From Candidatus Methanoperedens sp. (GTDB taxonomy: Archaea; Halobacteriota; Methanosarcinia; Methanosarcinales; Methanoperedenaceae): DNA of 32,996 nt. Within the stretch, counting starts at the first letter, position 1. Every line of letters starts with the position of its first letter. Under the pieces are notes generated by a model that ran no database searches, was not told the DNA's origin, and worked only from the letters and a program-made list of their open reading frames with translations. The DNA lies in contig JAPZAO010000008.1 of NCBI GenBank assembly GCA_027460615.1, positions 1 through 32,996 of the forward strand. The letters are read 5' to 3'. Positions 19,637 through 28,849 of this stretch are shown here, one piece after another. Position numbers and translations under genes: made by a program.

Positions 19637-22576
19637 TTAGCGACAGGGATATTCACTTTCTTCATCTTTCCTCCCTTTTGATCTCAACGGAAGTGAGAAC
19701 GTAAAAGTACTGCCCCCACCGTACCTGCTTTCTGCCCGGATTCTGCCCCCATGCAGTTCCACAAGCTGCTTTGAAATCGCAAGCCCAAGCCCGGTGCCTC
19801 CGGTTTTCCTACCGATTTCGAGCTGCTGGAACTTGGTGAACAGTTTCCCCAGATCTTTTTCCTGTATTCCTACGCCGGTATCTGAAACTGAGATTTCCGC
19901 CATATCATCCGTTTTCTTTGTTGTTATGGTTACAGTTCCCCCTTCTTCCTTGCTGAATTTCACGGCGTTATCGAGCAGGTTAAAAAGAATCTGTTTGAAC
20001 TTTGTCTTGTCAGCCTCTATAACGTCAAGCCGGGGATCAAATTCTTTGTTAAGAATTACCTTATGCCTGGCAGCTTTTTCTTTTATCAGGACGAGAACAT
20101 CATCCGTGACTGAAGGTACAGAGATTTCTTCAATTGCCAGTTCTATTTTTCCCGCTTCTATCTTGGAAATGTCGAGAATATCATCAATAAGAGCATGCAG
20201 GTGCTTGCTGCTTGAAAGAACATTATCCACAAAATGCTCCTGCTTTTCATTCAATTCCCCGGGCATCTTTTGCTTCAGGAGTTCTGAAAAACCAATGATG
20301 GAATTCAGCGGGGTGCGGAGGTCGTGGCTCATGCTTGCGAGAAACTCGGATTTTGCCTGGTTTGCATACGCAAGGCGTTCGTTTTCGAGGCGTATTTCTT
20401 CTGCCCGCTTGCGCTCGGTGATGTCCCAGATGATGCCGTTAATCCTCGCTGGCCGGCCATTATCATCGCGCACCAATCTGCCGCGGGCGGTGATGTAATG
20501 GACGCTCCCGTCAGGCCAGACCGCGCGGTACTCCGGTTCGTACAGCACATCCTGCCCGATAGTCCGGGCCAGTGCCGCTTTGATTGTCTCCCGGTCGTCA
20601 GGATGAACCGCCCCGAAGAACTCCTCTGCGGCCCCTGTAAACGTCGCGGGATTGATCCCAAGAATATGACAGACCTGGTCATCAAAATAGCGTCTGTTCT
20701 CGATGATATCCCAGTGCCACACGCCCATGAGGGCTGACCGCAGCGCAAGGTCGAGCCGCGCCTTGTTCTCGCGCAACGCGTCCTCTGCCTGCTTGCGCTC
20801 CTGCTCCTGCCGGTCTCTTTGCAGCCTTGCGTTAAGGATGGGCGCGATATTGTTGGCGATGCTATCGAGCAAATCCATATCTTCCCGCGTGTAGCTCCGG
20901 TCGCTATTGGCTACTGAAATTTGCCCGATGGTCTCGTTTCCAAAGACAATCGGCACCACGAGAAAATGATCAATGTGAATGTGACCCTCGGGTGTGTGAA
21001 AGGGCCCATCGGAACAGAACGCCCTTTTCTCTCTGATCGCTCTCCCCCAGAGGCTATCTCCCCATGTAGCCGGCGGAAAGACAATTGACTTGTCAGGTAC
21101 CTGGCATTCACTCCAGATTCCTCTGGTCATACTTGGAATGACTTCGTCCCCGTTTTCCGCTATGAATCCAAACAGGCCGAACTTGCTCTCCATCACCTCC
21201 AGAACAACCGCCAGCACCTCCCCGTACATCTGTTCGTCGGGGATGGTGAGAAAGACGTTGGCGATCCGATTCAGGATGGTCTTTCTCCGTTCAGACAACC
21301 GCAGTTCCTCCTCAGCCTTCTTGCGCTCAATGATATCCCATGCCAGGTCAGCAAGCGTAGAAACGGTTCTTATATCAGCATCATCATAGTTTGTCTTCTT
21401 GTTTCCCACCCCAAGAATAGCACGTATCTTCTCGCCGGTGATGACAGGTACAACAAGCTCTCGCACCACCTTTGCATGTCCCGGAGGAAGCCCTTTTTTG
21501 TGGGGAAGTGCTTCGTAGTCGTTATGTATCACAGGTCCCCTTTTGTGGAAGCAGTCCACCCATACCCCTGCATCGCTTATCGGATAATGCGTGCCCTTGC
21601 CTTCGGCTGTACACATTGTCGCAAGCGTATTGGTTGACCACATCTGTAGGCGCAATGATATCTGGTCGTCATCGACATAATGGAAGAAACCGATGCAGCT
21701 TCCGGTGAGTCGCTCAACCTCGTCAAGTGTGAACCGGAGGAGTTCATCCTCTGAATGTGCTGCGGCAAATTCGCTGATATAGACTCTGGATTTCAGGACA
21801 TCCTCTGCCAGCTTGCGTTCGGTGATATCGCGAATCATGACAAGGTCGGCGGGTTTGCCCTTATAGCTTATGACACCAGCGTTGATCTCTATGTGCACCA
21901 CGGTACCATCTTTTCGCAAGAGAGCCGTCTCATATATCGGCGGGACGGCCTCGTTAGCTATGCGCCGCTCGTAGCGCTCCATAACTTTGTCACGTTCATT
22001 GGGATGTATATGTTGTATAATGGGAGTTTCGAGCAACTCCTCCTCACTGCCGCCCCACAGTTCCGCCAGGCGCACATTGGCGAATTTGACCAACCCATCC
22101 TGAATGATGAGAATGCCATCATTTGACCGTTCTACCAGGTTTCGGTACTTTTCCTCACTCTCCCGCAGTGCCTCCTCCGCACGCTTGCGCTCCTGCCTCA
22201 CCTGTACATCGCGCAGCTCCCGCTCAATTGCAGGGACAAGCCTTGCTAAATTGCCTTTCGTGATATAATCGTGCGCACCGGCTTTCATCGCTTCCACTGC
22301 GATATCCTCCCCTATTTTGCCGGATACGATGATGAAGGGCAAATCGAAGCCGCTTTTTTGCAGCAGTTTCAAGGCATCAATCCCGCTAAAGCGAGGCATG
22401 ACGTAATCTGAAATAATGATATCCCAGGTCTGCCTTGCAAGCGCCGCGCTCATGGCTTCGGGAGTATCCACGCGTTCGTACGCGGGGTCAAAGCCGCCGC
22501 GCCGAAGTTCCCGCAAAAGCAGCAATGCGTCGTTTTCAGAATCCTCGACTATCAGTACGCGAATCGGTTTGCCCAT
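19637..22576 (-). CDS. Hybrid sensor kinase REC-PAS-GAF-GAF-PAS-HisKA-HATPase
   Basis: The 979-aa soluble signalling protein has these domains in order. An N-terminal receiver (1-122) has acceptor D57 in IIISDYVMP, S85 and K107. PAS (~140-258) carries the ITERKLAEDV linker. Two GAF domains follow (~270-425, ~440-600). A second PAS (~620-735) ends in WDITERKRAEE. HisKA has H751 in SMSHDLRTPLNS, and HATPase has LLDNAVKFSKEEG, DTGVGI and GGTGLGLAI. No TM helix is seen, so it is cytoplasmic. With its receiver at the front, it is probably a downstream relay that also senses small ligands or redox through GAF/PAS. It follows the other REC-headed protein after 66 nt. Confidence 0.93.
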   Translation of the reverse strand: MGKPIRVLIVEDSENDALLLLRELRRGGFDPAYERVDTPEAMSAALARQTWDIIISDYVMPRFSGIDALKLLQKSGFDLPFIIVSGKIGEDIAVEAMKAGAHDYITKGNLARLVPAIERELRDVQVRQERKRAEEALRESEEKYRNLVERSNDGILIIQDGLVKFANVRLAELWGGSEEELLETPIIQHIHPNERDKVMERYERRIANEAVPPIYETALLRKDGTVVHIEINAGVISYKGKPADLVMIRDITERKLAEDVLKSRVYISEFAAAHSEDELLRFTLDEVERLTGSCIGFFHYVDDDQISLRLQMWSTNTLATMCTAEGKGTHYPISDAGVWVDCFHKRGPVIHNDYEALPHKKGLPPGHAKVVRELVVPVITGEKIRAILGVGNKKTNYDDADIRTVSTLADLAWDIIERKKAEEELRLSERRKTILNRIANVFLTIPDEQMYGEVLAVVLEVMESKFGLFGFIAENGDEVIPSMTRGIWSECQVPDKSIVFPPATWGDSLWGRAIREKRAFCSDGPFHTPEGHIHIDHFLVVPIVFGNETIGQISVANSDRSYTREDMDLLDSIANNIAPILNARLQRDRQEQERKQAEDALRENKARLDLALRSALMGVWHWDIIENRRYFDDQVCHILGINPATFTGAAEEFFGAVHPDDRETIKAALARTIGQDVLYEPEYRAVWPDGSVHYITARGRLVRDDNGRPARINGIIWDITERKRAEEIRLENERLAYANQAKSEFLASMSHDLRTPLNSIIGFSELLKQKMPGELNEKQEHFVDNVLSSSKHLHALIDDILDISKIEAGKIELAIEEISVPSVTDDVLVLIKEKAARHKVILNKEFDPRLDVIEADKTKFKQILFNLLDNAVKFSKEEGGTVTITTKKTDDMAEISVSDTGVGIQEKDLGKLFTKFQQLEIGRKTGGTGLGLAISKQLVELHGGRIRAESRYGGGSTFTFSLPLRSKGRKDEESEYPCR

Positions 22577-22580
22577 CTAT
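22196..22580 (-). repeat. REC-module direct repeat, copy 1
   Basis: This ~385-bp segment encodes the N-terminal receiver of the 979-aa kinase and is nearly identical in nucleotide sequence to 23363-23747. Differences are scattered substitutions, mostly synonymous. It is a recent intragenomic duplication of the receiver module and its start context. Confidence 0.9.
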
Positions 22581-22642
22581 GTTCTCCCGAATACATTAAA
22601 TCTATTAACCACAATTCCTTATTTCCTTGCACGTCTTTATTT

Positions 22643-23743
22643 TCATGATTGTTCACCTGGCGGAAGCGTGAAGTAAAATGTCGAACCCTTACCGGGCTGT
22701 GATTCCACCCAGATTCTCCCGCCGTGCCGTTCAACTATCTTCTTGCAGATTGCCAGGCTCATCCCTGCGCCCGGTTCTTTGCCGTGCACACGCTCGGATA
22801 TGAGAAAGATGCGGTCGTGATACTGCGGGTCTATCCCGATGCCGTTGTCGCAAATCGAGAATACCCATTCATTTTCCTTTTGCTCTGCATTAATATGAAC
22901 GCGCGGCGGCTTATCGCCACGGAACTTGATGGCGTTATCTACCAGGTTATGGAACAACTGGACAAGCTGGAGTTCGTCAGCCACAACAGTTGGCAGGGGA
23001 ACGCTTGTAACCACCGCGCCGCTTTTCCTGATAACAACCTCCAGGTTGGCAAGCGCGCGGTTCAATATAACGGAGCAGTCTACTGGTTCTTTGCGGGTAG
23101 CCATCCGCGAATATGCCAACAGGTCATTAATTCTTTTCTGCATCCGTGCGATTCCATCTATGGCGGATGCAATGAACTCGTCAGCATCCTTATCGCAGCC
23201 TTTAAAACGGCGCTCTATCAATTGCAGATTGTCGGATACTACGTGCAATGGCTGCTGCAGGTCGCGCGAAGCGAGATGGACAAATCGTTCCAGTTCAGCG
23301 TTGGAACGGGCTAATGCATTCAGGGTTTGTTTTAACTCAGCCTCTTTCCGCCCGCGTTCCCGCCTCACCTGTACATCACACAGCTCCCGCTCAATTGCAG
23401 GGATAAGCCTTGCTAAATTGCCTTTAGTGATGTAGTCGTGCGCACCGGCTTTCATCGCTTCTACTGCTATATCCTCCCCTATTTTGCCGGATACGATGAT
23501 GAAAGGCAAATCGAAGCCGCTTTTTTGCAGCAGTTTCAGAGCATCCATCCCGCTAAAGCGGGGCATAACGTAATCGGAGATAATGACATCCCATGTCTGC
23601 CTTGCAAGCGCCGCGCTCATGGCTTCGGGAGTATCCATGCGTTCGTACGCGGGGTCATAGCCGCCGCGCCGAAGTTCACGCAAAAGCAGCATCACATCAT
23701 CCTCGGAATCCTCGACTATCAGTACGCGAAGCGGTTTTCCCAT
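22643..23743 (-). CDS. REC-HisKA-HATPase protein with Arg in place of the phospho-acceptor His
   Basis: The 366-aa protein has a receiver (1-122, D57 in VIISDYVMP), a coiled linker, and a HisKA segment ERFVHLASRDLQQPLHVVSD. The family normally has ASHDLQ(E/Q)PL; here position 160 is Arg (codon CGC, one base from CAC). An ATPase domain with NLVDNAIKF and DNGIGI follows, but the G2 loop GTGIGL is GAGMSL. The N-box and G1 box are intact. It is best read as a degenerate kinase that may scaffold or modulate its paralogue downstream. The receiver is almost identical to that of the 979-aa kinase. Confidence 0.88.
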   Translation of the reverse strand: MGKPLRVLIVEDSEDDVMLLLRELRRGGYDPAYERMDTPEAMSAALARQTWDVIISDYVMPRFSGMDALKLLQKSGFDLPFIIVSGKIGEDIAVEAMKAGAHDYITKGNLARLIPAIERELCDVQVRRERGRKEAELKQTLNALARSNAELERFVHLASRDLQQPLHVVSDNLQLIERRFKGCDKDADEFIASAIDGIARMQKRINDLLAYSRMATRKEPVDCSVILNRALANLEVVIRKSGAVVTSVPLPTVVADELQLVQLFHNLVDNAIKFRGDKPPRVHINAEQKENEWVFSICDNGIGIDPQYHDRIFLISERVHGKEPGAGMSLAICKKIVERHGGRIWVESQPGKGSTFYFTLPPGEQS

Positions 23744-23747
23744 CTAT
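23363..23747 (-). repeat. REC-module direct repeat, copy 2
   Basis: This is the counterpart of 22196-22580, encoding the receiver of the 366-aa protein, in the same orientation. The repeat boundary lies just after the receiver, where the two proteins diverge, consistent with domain duplication rather than whole-gene duplication. Confidence 0.9.
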
Positions 23748-23802
23748 ACACTCCTGGATATTTTAAGTCTAAAAACAGCGGATGAACGCAGATACCCGTC
23801 AT

Positions 23803-23940
23803 CTAAGCTCTCCTTTTCGATGGCATGGGTTCATTTATGAGCAGCCAGTAAATTCCAAGTTGTTTCACCGCATCCATGAACTGGTTAAAATCCACAGGTT
23901 TGCGAATGTAGCTGTTGCAGCCCCGTTTGTAGCCGTTCCT
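23803..23940 (-). pseudogene. C-terminal fragment of a CheY/Rcp1-type response regulator, cut at the junction
   Basis: Reading from ~23,940 toward 23,803 gives [20 protein letters not shown] then [20 protein letters not shown] and SKRRA. This is the well-known C-terminal third of phytochrome-type receivers (NSYIxKPVDFxQFxxAVxxLGxYWLLxNE), including the conserved K-P. The first ~95 residues, with the phospho-acceptor Asp, are missing. It lies 60 nt before the REC-headed proteins on the same strand, so it would have been the first gene of the signalling operon. It ends where unrelated bacterial coding sequence begins. Confidence 0.85.
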
Positions 23941-23945
23941 GGACA
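23932..23945. other. Junction between archaeal and bacterial sequence
   Basis: Response-regulator similarity on the minus strand can be followed up to about 23,940. Radical SAM similarity on the plus strand starts at about 23,942 ([20 protein letters not shown]). Both genes lack their 5' portions and face each other with no spacer. No terminal repeat, IS end, integrase or tRNA is present. Gene content changes from archaeal to bacterial exactly here. A mis-join during assembly is the simplest cause; a true recombination event is less likely. Confidence 0.75.
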
Positions 23946-25162
23946 GAAAAGAAGCCATCCGAAAAGCGTTGGCGATAAAGGCGGAGGTGATCGGTATTTA
24001 TTGTATGGTGAGCATGTTGGATGAATGTTTGTGGTTCGCTGAGCAACTGCGTCTTCACTGCCGGCTGCTGGTCACCGGGGGACCGCTGCCTACCTGCGAC
24101 CCCGAACCTTTTTTGGAAGCTTTCGATGTGGTTGTGCGCGGAGAAGGAGAGCAGACCATGCAAGAACTCCTGCGCGCCCAAGAAGAAGCGTCCGAACTGG
24201 AATCCATCGCCGGGATCGTTTACCGAACAGATGCAGACTGGCCAGCAAAGGGCAAGCTTATTTATACCCCGGACCGGGAGTTTGCGAAGGAACTGGACCG
24301 GATCCCATTTCCCGCCCGCGCATTGCTCCCAAACGAAAGCTACATCCGCTACGCAAAGAAAAAGTATGGCTACTCGATCACTACGCTGATGAGCACGCGT
24401 GGCTGCCCGTTTCGCTGTGAGTTCTGCAGCAACGTGGTTTTCGGCGGCTCCTACCGCGAGCGCTCACCTCAGAATGTCGTTGACGAGATCGAAGCGGCGC
24501 TTGGGTTGGGATATGATCGAATTTCGTTCGCGGATGATGTGTTCACGATGAAAAAAGGTCGTGTGATCGGCATATGCCAGGAGATCAGGCGTCGAGGGCT
24601 GCATTTCAACTGGGAATGCCTTGGCAGGGTAGATGCCTTGGATTACGCCCTGGCTCGGGAGATGAAAGAGGCTGGCTGCACGCGAATCTACTTCGGGATC
24701 GAATCCGGCAGCAATCAAATCCTCGAGCTGATGAATAAAAAGATCACGACTGACGAGGCGCTTCGGGCTGTAAACGACGCACATCGGGCAGGTCTCCAGG
24801 TTGGGGCTTTCTTCATCCTGTGTTACCCAGGCGATACGGATGATACCGTACTCCAAACGATCCATTTTGCGACCGCGCTGCCTCTCGACTACCTCGGATT
24901 GAGCATGCCCTATCCGCTCCCCGGAACGGACCTCTACAAAAGGATCAAAGACCGGATCACCCGCGACTGGCATCCGGATGACAGCCCGTTCGGAAGTCAC
25001 GTGCTGATATTCAATGCAGATTTTTCCGAGGCTAAAATGTGGTTCGGGATTATGAAAGGGCACGCGCAATTTGCGATTAAGAGAAAAATGGGAAAACTGG
25101 CGCCCCTGCTTTTAAACCTCTTCGAGAAGCCTACTGATGCTATCTTCAGGCTCATGAGATAA
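23942..25162 (+). CDS. B12-binding-domain radical SAM protein, 5'-truncated at the junction
   Basis: The frame enters mid-domain ([20 protein letters not shown], then [10 protein letters not shown] and [15 protein letters not shown]), the second half of the cobalamin-binding domain. The radical SAM cluster motif [14 protein letters not shown] follows, with C146/C150/C153 counted from the TTG at 23969. [20 protein letters not shown] and the C-terminal substrate region come next. Members make anaerobic methyl transfers or ring rearrangements; this product cannot be named. About 60-70 N-terminal residues are missing by comparison with the paralogue at 25192-26517. The TTG is an ORF artefact, not a real start. 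Confidence 0.9.
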   Translation, partial: DRKEAIRKALAIKAEVIGIYCMVSMLDECLWFAEQLRLHCRLLVTGGPLPTCDPEPFLEAFDVVVRGEGEQTMQELLRAQEEASELESIAGIVYRTDADWPAKGKLIYTPDREFAKELDRIPFPARALLPNESYIRYAKKKYGYSITTLMSTRGCPFRCEFCSNVVFGGSYRERSPQNVVDEIEAALGLGYDRISFADDVFTMKKGRVIGICQEIRRRGLHFNWECLGRVDALDYALAREMKEAGCTRIYFGIESGSNQILELMNKKITTDEALRAVNDAHRAGLQVGAFFILCYPGDTDDTVLQTIHFATALPLDYLGLSMPYPLPGTDLYKRIKDRITRDWHPDDSPFGSHVLIFNADFSEAKMWFGIMKGHAQFAIKRKMGKLAPLLLNLFEKPTDAIFRLMR

Positions 25163-25191
25163 ATAGACGGCACCCACACAAGGGCAGAAAA

Positions 25192-26517
25192 TTACTTTTT
25201 CTTATCTGCAAAGGCCTGCATGGTCTCGTCTATCCGGCGTCGCAACCATTGCGGATCGAACTCGGATTCGTAAACGAAAGTAGTTTCGTTCTCCACATTC
25301 CAATCTTTGTTATGATCCACTTTATTTACCCTCTCAAACAACTGCGAACCGGGCAGGGGAAAGGGAACGTTGAAAGAGATGTAATCCAGCGGGAGCTCCA
25401 AAGCGAATTGGAAGGTGTCTTCGATAGCTGGAACGGTTTCTCCGGGATAACCGACAATAAAAAAAGCAGCTACTTCGATGCCAGCCTTATGGAACAGTTC
25501 AACGGCGTTTTTCCCTTCTTCGAGGGTAGCTTGTTTTTTAATCATTTTGAGGGTGTCCTGGTTTCCAGTTTCCAGGCCCAGGTAGACTCTCCGGCAACCG
25601 GATTCCTTCATCAGCCTCGTAATTTCCTCATTAATGCCTGTAACGCGCGAGAGGCAGCTCCATTGGATCTTTTGACCTGCTATGCGCCGGCAGAATTCCT
25701 GGAGATAGCGCATATCCAGGGTAAAGTTATCGTCGGCGATCCACAGGCTGTCATAACCCAGGCGGCGGATTTGCTCGATCTCCTCGAACACCGCATCCAG
25801 GTTTCGGCGGCGGAATAAATTGCCAAAGATCGGTCGGGAGCAAAAATCACAGTTGAATGGACACCCGAGTGTTGTGATGATCGAGGTCGTCTTCGTGCCA
25901 TCCAGCTGGTGCCACACCTCCTGATAAGCCGAATGGTCGAAGTCTCCCCGGTATGGAAGCGGAAAGGCGTCAAGCTCCTTTTCCCGGTAATGAATCAGCG
26001 GATTTTCCAACCGCAAGCCATCCTGATGTATGAAAAGCCCCTCATATTTATGGAGTGGTAATTCATTTAATTGCAGGCGGGAATATTTTTGATCCAAGAG
26101 GTCATGACAAAAACGAGGAAAACTCAGGTCGACTTCGCCTCGAAATACAACGTCGAAGGCTGCGCAGTAATGTTCGGGATAGAGCGTAGGCAAAGGTCCG
26201 CCGGCAACCAGCAGGCTATCAGGAAGGTTCGTTCTCAACATCCTGGCGATTTGGAAGGTGTTACGGCTCAAGGTCACCATCGAATATATCCCAACAATAT
26301 CCGGGTGGTACGAGCTTATTTTTTTCTGAATTTCTTCGAAGGTCTCGAATGTGCAATCGAATATCTTTGATTCGATCCCAAGTACATGAAGCTGACTGAC
26401 CAGACTGGCCGCGCCAAGCGGTGGAAATAGAAGCTCGGTCGCAGATCTGGTCCTGAAGTATGGATAAACCAAAGCGACTCGGGACAACTCTTTAGATTTC
26501 TGTATGGATGAGGTCAT
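25192..26517 (-). CDS. B12-binding-domain radical SAM protein, full length
   Basis: The ~441-aa protein has an N-terminal cobalamin-binding domain (RVALVYPYFRTRSATELLFP, IVGIYSMVTLSRN, LLVAGGPLPTLYPEHY, DVVFRGEVD). The radical SAM core has TTLGCPFNCDFCSRP (C219, C223, C226), and VYLGLETGNQDTLKMIKKQA and FFIVGYPGET follow. Reaction unknown; relatives include methyltransferases and hopanoid or Mg-protoporphyrin cyclase-type enzymes. It is convergent with, and clearly a paralogue of, the truncated protein at the junction. The start at MTSSIQKSKELSRV (26517) is favoured over the longer frame to 26538. Confidence 0.92.
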   Translation of the reverse strand: MTSSIQKSKELSRVALVYPYFRTRSATELLFPPLGAASLVSQLHVLGIESKIFDCTFETFEEIQKKISSYHPDIVGIYSMVTLSRNTFQIARMLRTNLPDSLLVAGGPLPTLYPEHYCAAFDVVFRGEVDLSFPRFCHDLLDQKYSRLQLNELPLHKYEGLFIHQDGLRLENPLIHYREKELDAFPLPYRGDFDHSAYQEVWHQLDGTKTTSIITTLGCPFNCDFCSRPIFGNLFRRRNLDAVFEEIEQIRRLGYDSLWIADDNFTLDMRYLQEFCRRIAGQKIQWSCLSRVTGINEEITRLMKESGCRRVYLGLETGNQDTLKMIKKQATLEEGKNAVELFHKAGIEVAAFFIVGYPGETVPAIEDTFQFALELPLDYISFNVPFPLPGSQLFERVNKVDHNKDWNVENETTFVYESEFDPQWLRRRIDETMQAFADKKK

Positions 26518-26636
26518 TATGAAAAGTGCCTTAAGCAAACCACCAAAAGTATTTTAACTTAAAGAGGCACATGGTTTGCTTTGGTGATTAGCTGTTTGGA
26601 ACTCGCCTGAAGTTAAAATATTTTCAGCCAATCACA

Positions 26637-27104
26637 TTAGATACCGAAGACGAACGCTGCGAGATAAACGATCACACCGAACAATGTGGCTACCATATAA
26701 AGTGTATAGGATGTCCTCATAAACAGCTTGTAGTTTTTGAAACGCAGGCCTTTTGGCACCAGCTCATTGCCTCGCAGGACAACGAATATTCCCAGCAGGA
26801 GCCCGGTCATCCCGACGATGGCGTGAACCGTCGTGACGCCATAGTCACCCTCCAGAAGCTTGCCTGGAATCCCAGGGAGGATGTGGACGAGGAATGAATT
26901 GATCATCACGCTAAGAACAACCAGGGCATTCAAACAAGCGGTCACAGTCTGAACCCAGCGATGGGCCTGAAAATGCTTGCGTCTGGCCAACTGCCACCCA
27001 ATGGTGAACAATATGGCTGTAAGCAAGATCAAGATAAGGCTTAGATCAGAAAGGAATTTGGCTTTCGTCCCGAGAAACCCGGCCTGATTAAGGAAATTAC
27101 CCAT
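26637..27104 (-). CDS. DUF420 family membrane protein
   Basis: The 155-aa protein has four to five TM helices (LILILLTAILFTIGWQL, NALVVLSVMINSFLVHI, VHAIVGMTGLLLGIFVVL, TLYMVATLFGVIVYLAAF) and conserved histidines in AHRWVQT and TVHAIVG. The pattern is that of DUF420 proteins, often found near cytochrome oxidase assembly genes in bacteria. No oxidase gene is near here. The stop is directly followed by ~100 bp before the radical SAM gene. Function is unproven; heme or copper handling is the family suggestion. Confidence 0.8.
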   Translation of the reverse strand: MGNFLNQAGFLGTKAKFLSDLSLILILLTAILFTIGWQLARRKHFQAHRWVQTVTACLNALVVLSVMINSFLVHILPGIPGKLLEGDYGVTTVHAIVGMTGLLLGIFVVLRGNELVPKGLRFKNYKLFMRTSYTLYMVATLFGVIVYLAAFVFGI

Positions 27105-27198
27105 AGAAATTCTCCCTATTATAATCTCATTTGTCCAGCTATGCTGTAAATTGGAGCTTTCAAAAAATCAGAAATCCCCATTTTCACCAGCCTCTGCC

Positions 27199-27210
27199 CG
27201 CCCCGGGGCG
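27199..27210. terminator. GC-rich palindrome between tryptophanase and DUF420
   Basis: CGCCCCGGGGCG is a perfect 12-bp palindrome, flanked by CCAG (27187-27190) and CTGG (27211-27214) that extend the hairpin. It sits ~40 nt past the tryptophanase stop. It may end that transcript, although a T tract is lacking on the minus strand. Confidence 0.35.
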
Positions 27211-27249
27211 CTGGAAAAGAGGATTTTGGGGTAGACGATAAGAATGTTC

Positions 27250-28626
27250 CTATACCGGTTCAAACCTGGCTGTAAAGTGCCTCAGCAATTTCGGTGCATA
27301 GGTAAAGCGATAGCCGCGAATCTCTTGCTTTCGGGCGGCAATTTTAACCAGTGTCTCGGCGACGTAGTCCAGGTGGGACTGGGTATAAACACGGCGGGGG
27401 ATGGCGAGGCGCACCAGCTCGAGCGAAGGATAAGCCATGACGCCGGTCTCAGGGGAGGGGTGAGCGAACATGACGGAGCCGATCTCGACGGCACGGATGG
27501 CGCCCTCCCGGTAAAGCTCAACAGCCAGCGCCTGGCCAGGGAAGGCGGACTGGGAGATGTGCGGCAGCAGGCGGCCGGCATCCAGGTAAACGGCATGCCC
27601 ACCGGGAGGCTCGATGATGGGGATGCCGGCTTCTAAGAGCCTCTCCGCCAGATAAGCGGTTTGACGAAGTCGGTAAGCCAGGTAATCTTCATCCAGCCCT
27701 TCCCAAAGGCCGGCAGCCATCGCGTCCAGATCGCGACCAGCCAGACCGCCGTAGGTGGGGAAGCCTTCGCGCAGGATCAGCTCGTTACATGCGCGCTGGA
27801 AGAGGGATTCATCGTTCATGGCGAGGAAGCCGCCGATGTTGACGATGGCATCTTTCTTGGCGCTCAGCGTAGCGCCATCCGCTAGAGCGAAGATCTGGCG
27901 GGCGATTTCGAGGGTAGTTTTCTGGCTGTAACCGGGCTCGCGCAGCTTGATAAAGTAGGCATTTTCGGCATAACGGCAGGCGTCGATGATGAAAGGAATT
28001 CCGAATTCTTTATACGTGCTGGCAACCGCGCGCAGGTTTTCTAATGAAACGGGCTGTCCGCCGCCGGCGTTGTTAGTGATGGTGATCATGCCGAAGGGGA
28101 TGTTCTGGGATCCGACTTCCTGGATAAAGCTGCGCAGCTTATGGATATCCATGTTGCCCTTAAAAGGGTGGCGATTGGTGGGTTCGTCGGCTTCGTCGAT
28201 GACCAGGTTGGCAGGGAGACCGCCGCGGGCGCGAATGTTGGCGTAGGTGGTGTCGAAGTGCATGTTGGAGGGGATATAATGACCGTCTTTGACCAACAGG
28301 GCGCTGAGGATGTTCTCAGCGGCGCGGCCCTGGTGGGTGGGGACGAAATACTTGAAGCCGAAGATGCTTTTGACGGCTTCCTCGAGGCGGAAATAGGAGC
28401 GCGCCCCAGCATAGGATTCATCTCCCTGCATCAAAGCTGCCCATTGGTGCTGACTCATTGCGCCGGTGCCCGAGTCAGTCAGCAGGTCGATGAAGACGTC
28501 TTCGGCACGCAGTCCGAATACGTTGAAGCCAGCTTGCCTGAGGGCTTTTTCACGCGCCTCACGATCGATGAGGCGGATGGGCTCGACCATCTTGATGCGG
28601 AAGGGTTCGGGGGGATAGATGGGCAT
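27250..28626 (-). CDS. tnaA: Tryptophanase (beta-eliminating lyase)
   Basis: This 458-aa PLP enzyme cleaves L-tryptophan to indole, pyruvate and ammonia. Seen are [35 protein letters not shown], the PLP lysine in [13 protein letters not shown] (K257/K258), and the C-terminal [16 protein letters not shown] and LRHFTARFE. The segment IRAVEIGS matches tryptophanases; tyrosine phenol-lyase has RSMERG there with its specificity Arg. The ATG at 28626 has GGAG 5 nt upstream. A longer open frame to 28857 has no homologous N-terminus and is rejected. No tnaC-like leader or indole transporter is seen. Confidence 0.93.
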   Translation of the reverse strand: MPIYPPEPFRIKMVEPIRLIDREAREKALRQAGFNVFGLRAEDVFIDLLTDSGTGAMSQHQWAALMQGDESYAGARSYFRLEEAVKSIFGFKYFVPTHQGRAAENILSALLVKDGHYIPSNMHFDTTYANIRARGGLPANLVIDEADEPTNRHPFKGNMDIHKLRSFIQEVGSQNIPFGMITITNNAGGGQPVSLENLRAVASTYKEFGIPFIIDACRYAENAYFIKLREPGYSQKTTLEIARQIFALADGATLSAKKDAIVNIGGFLAMNDESLFQRACNELILREGFPTYGGLAGRDLDAMAAGLWEGLDEDYLAYRLRQTAYLAERLLEAGIPIIEPPGGHAVYLDAGRLLPHISQSAFPGQALAVELYREGAIRAVEIGSVMFAHPSPETGVMAYPSLELVRLAIPRRVYTQSHLDYVAETLVKIAARKQEIRGYRFTYAPKLLRHFTARFEPV

Positions 28627-28837
28627 GGGGGCTCCTTGGTTCGTCATGTAGTCAAGCAGTCGTGTGGTCGGTTGGTCGTGTGGTTTGGTGTTTTGATAGT
28701 ATGCCTGGGTAATCGCAACTCTTCTAAACCAATCTGGGTTCATGTCGTTTGAGGTCTTCCCCCAGTTTAACATAGGAAGCAGTTTGATTCCAGTCATGCT
28801 TATCAGGTATTGGGGGTGATGCATGTCCTGAAGTGGG

Positions 28838-28843
28838 TATAAT
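28838..28843 (+). promoter_or_regulatory. TATAAT -10 box placing a leaderless start at the MBL gene
   Basis: A perfect bacterial TATAAT ends 6 nt before the ATG at 28850. The transcript would therefore start at or next to the A of the ATG, and no Shine-Dalgarno is seen. Such spacing is typical of leaderless mRNAs. No convincing -35 is present. Confidence 0.5.
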
Positions 28844-28849
28844 TGGCGC

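Noticed and set aside
23932-24020. Integration of a mobile element or phage at the archaeal-bacterial border
   Set aside because: No integrase, transposase, inverted ends, target duplication or att-like repeat is visible there; the tRNA is 14 kb away.
24464-25069. 201-codon open frame opposite the truncated radical SAM gene
   Set aside because: It is a shadow frame; the radical SAM cluster motif and family pattern are on the plus strand.
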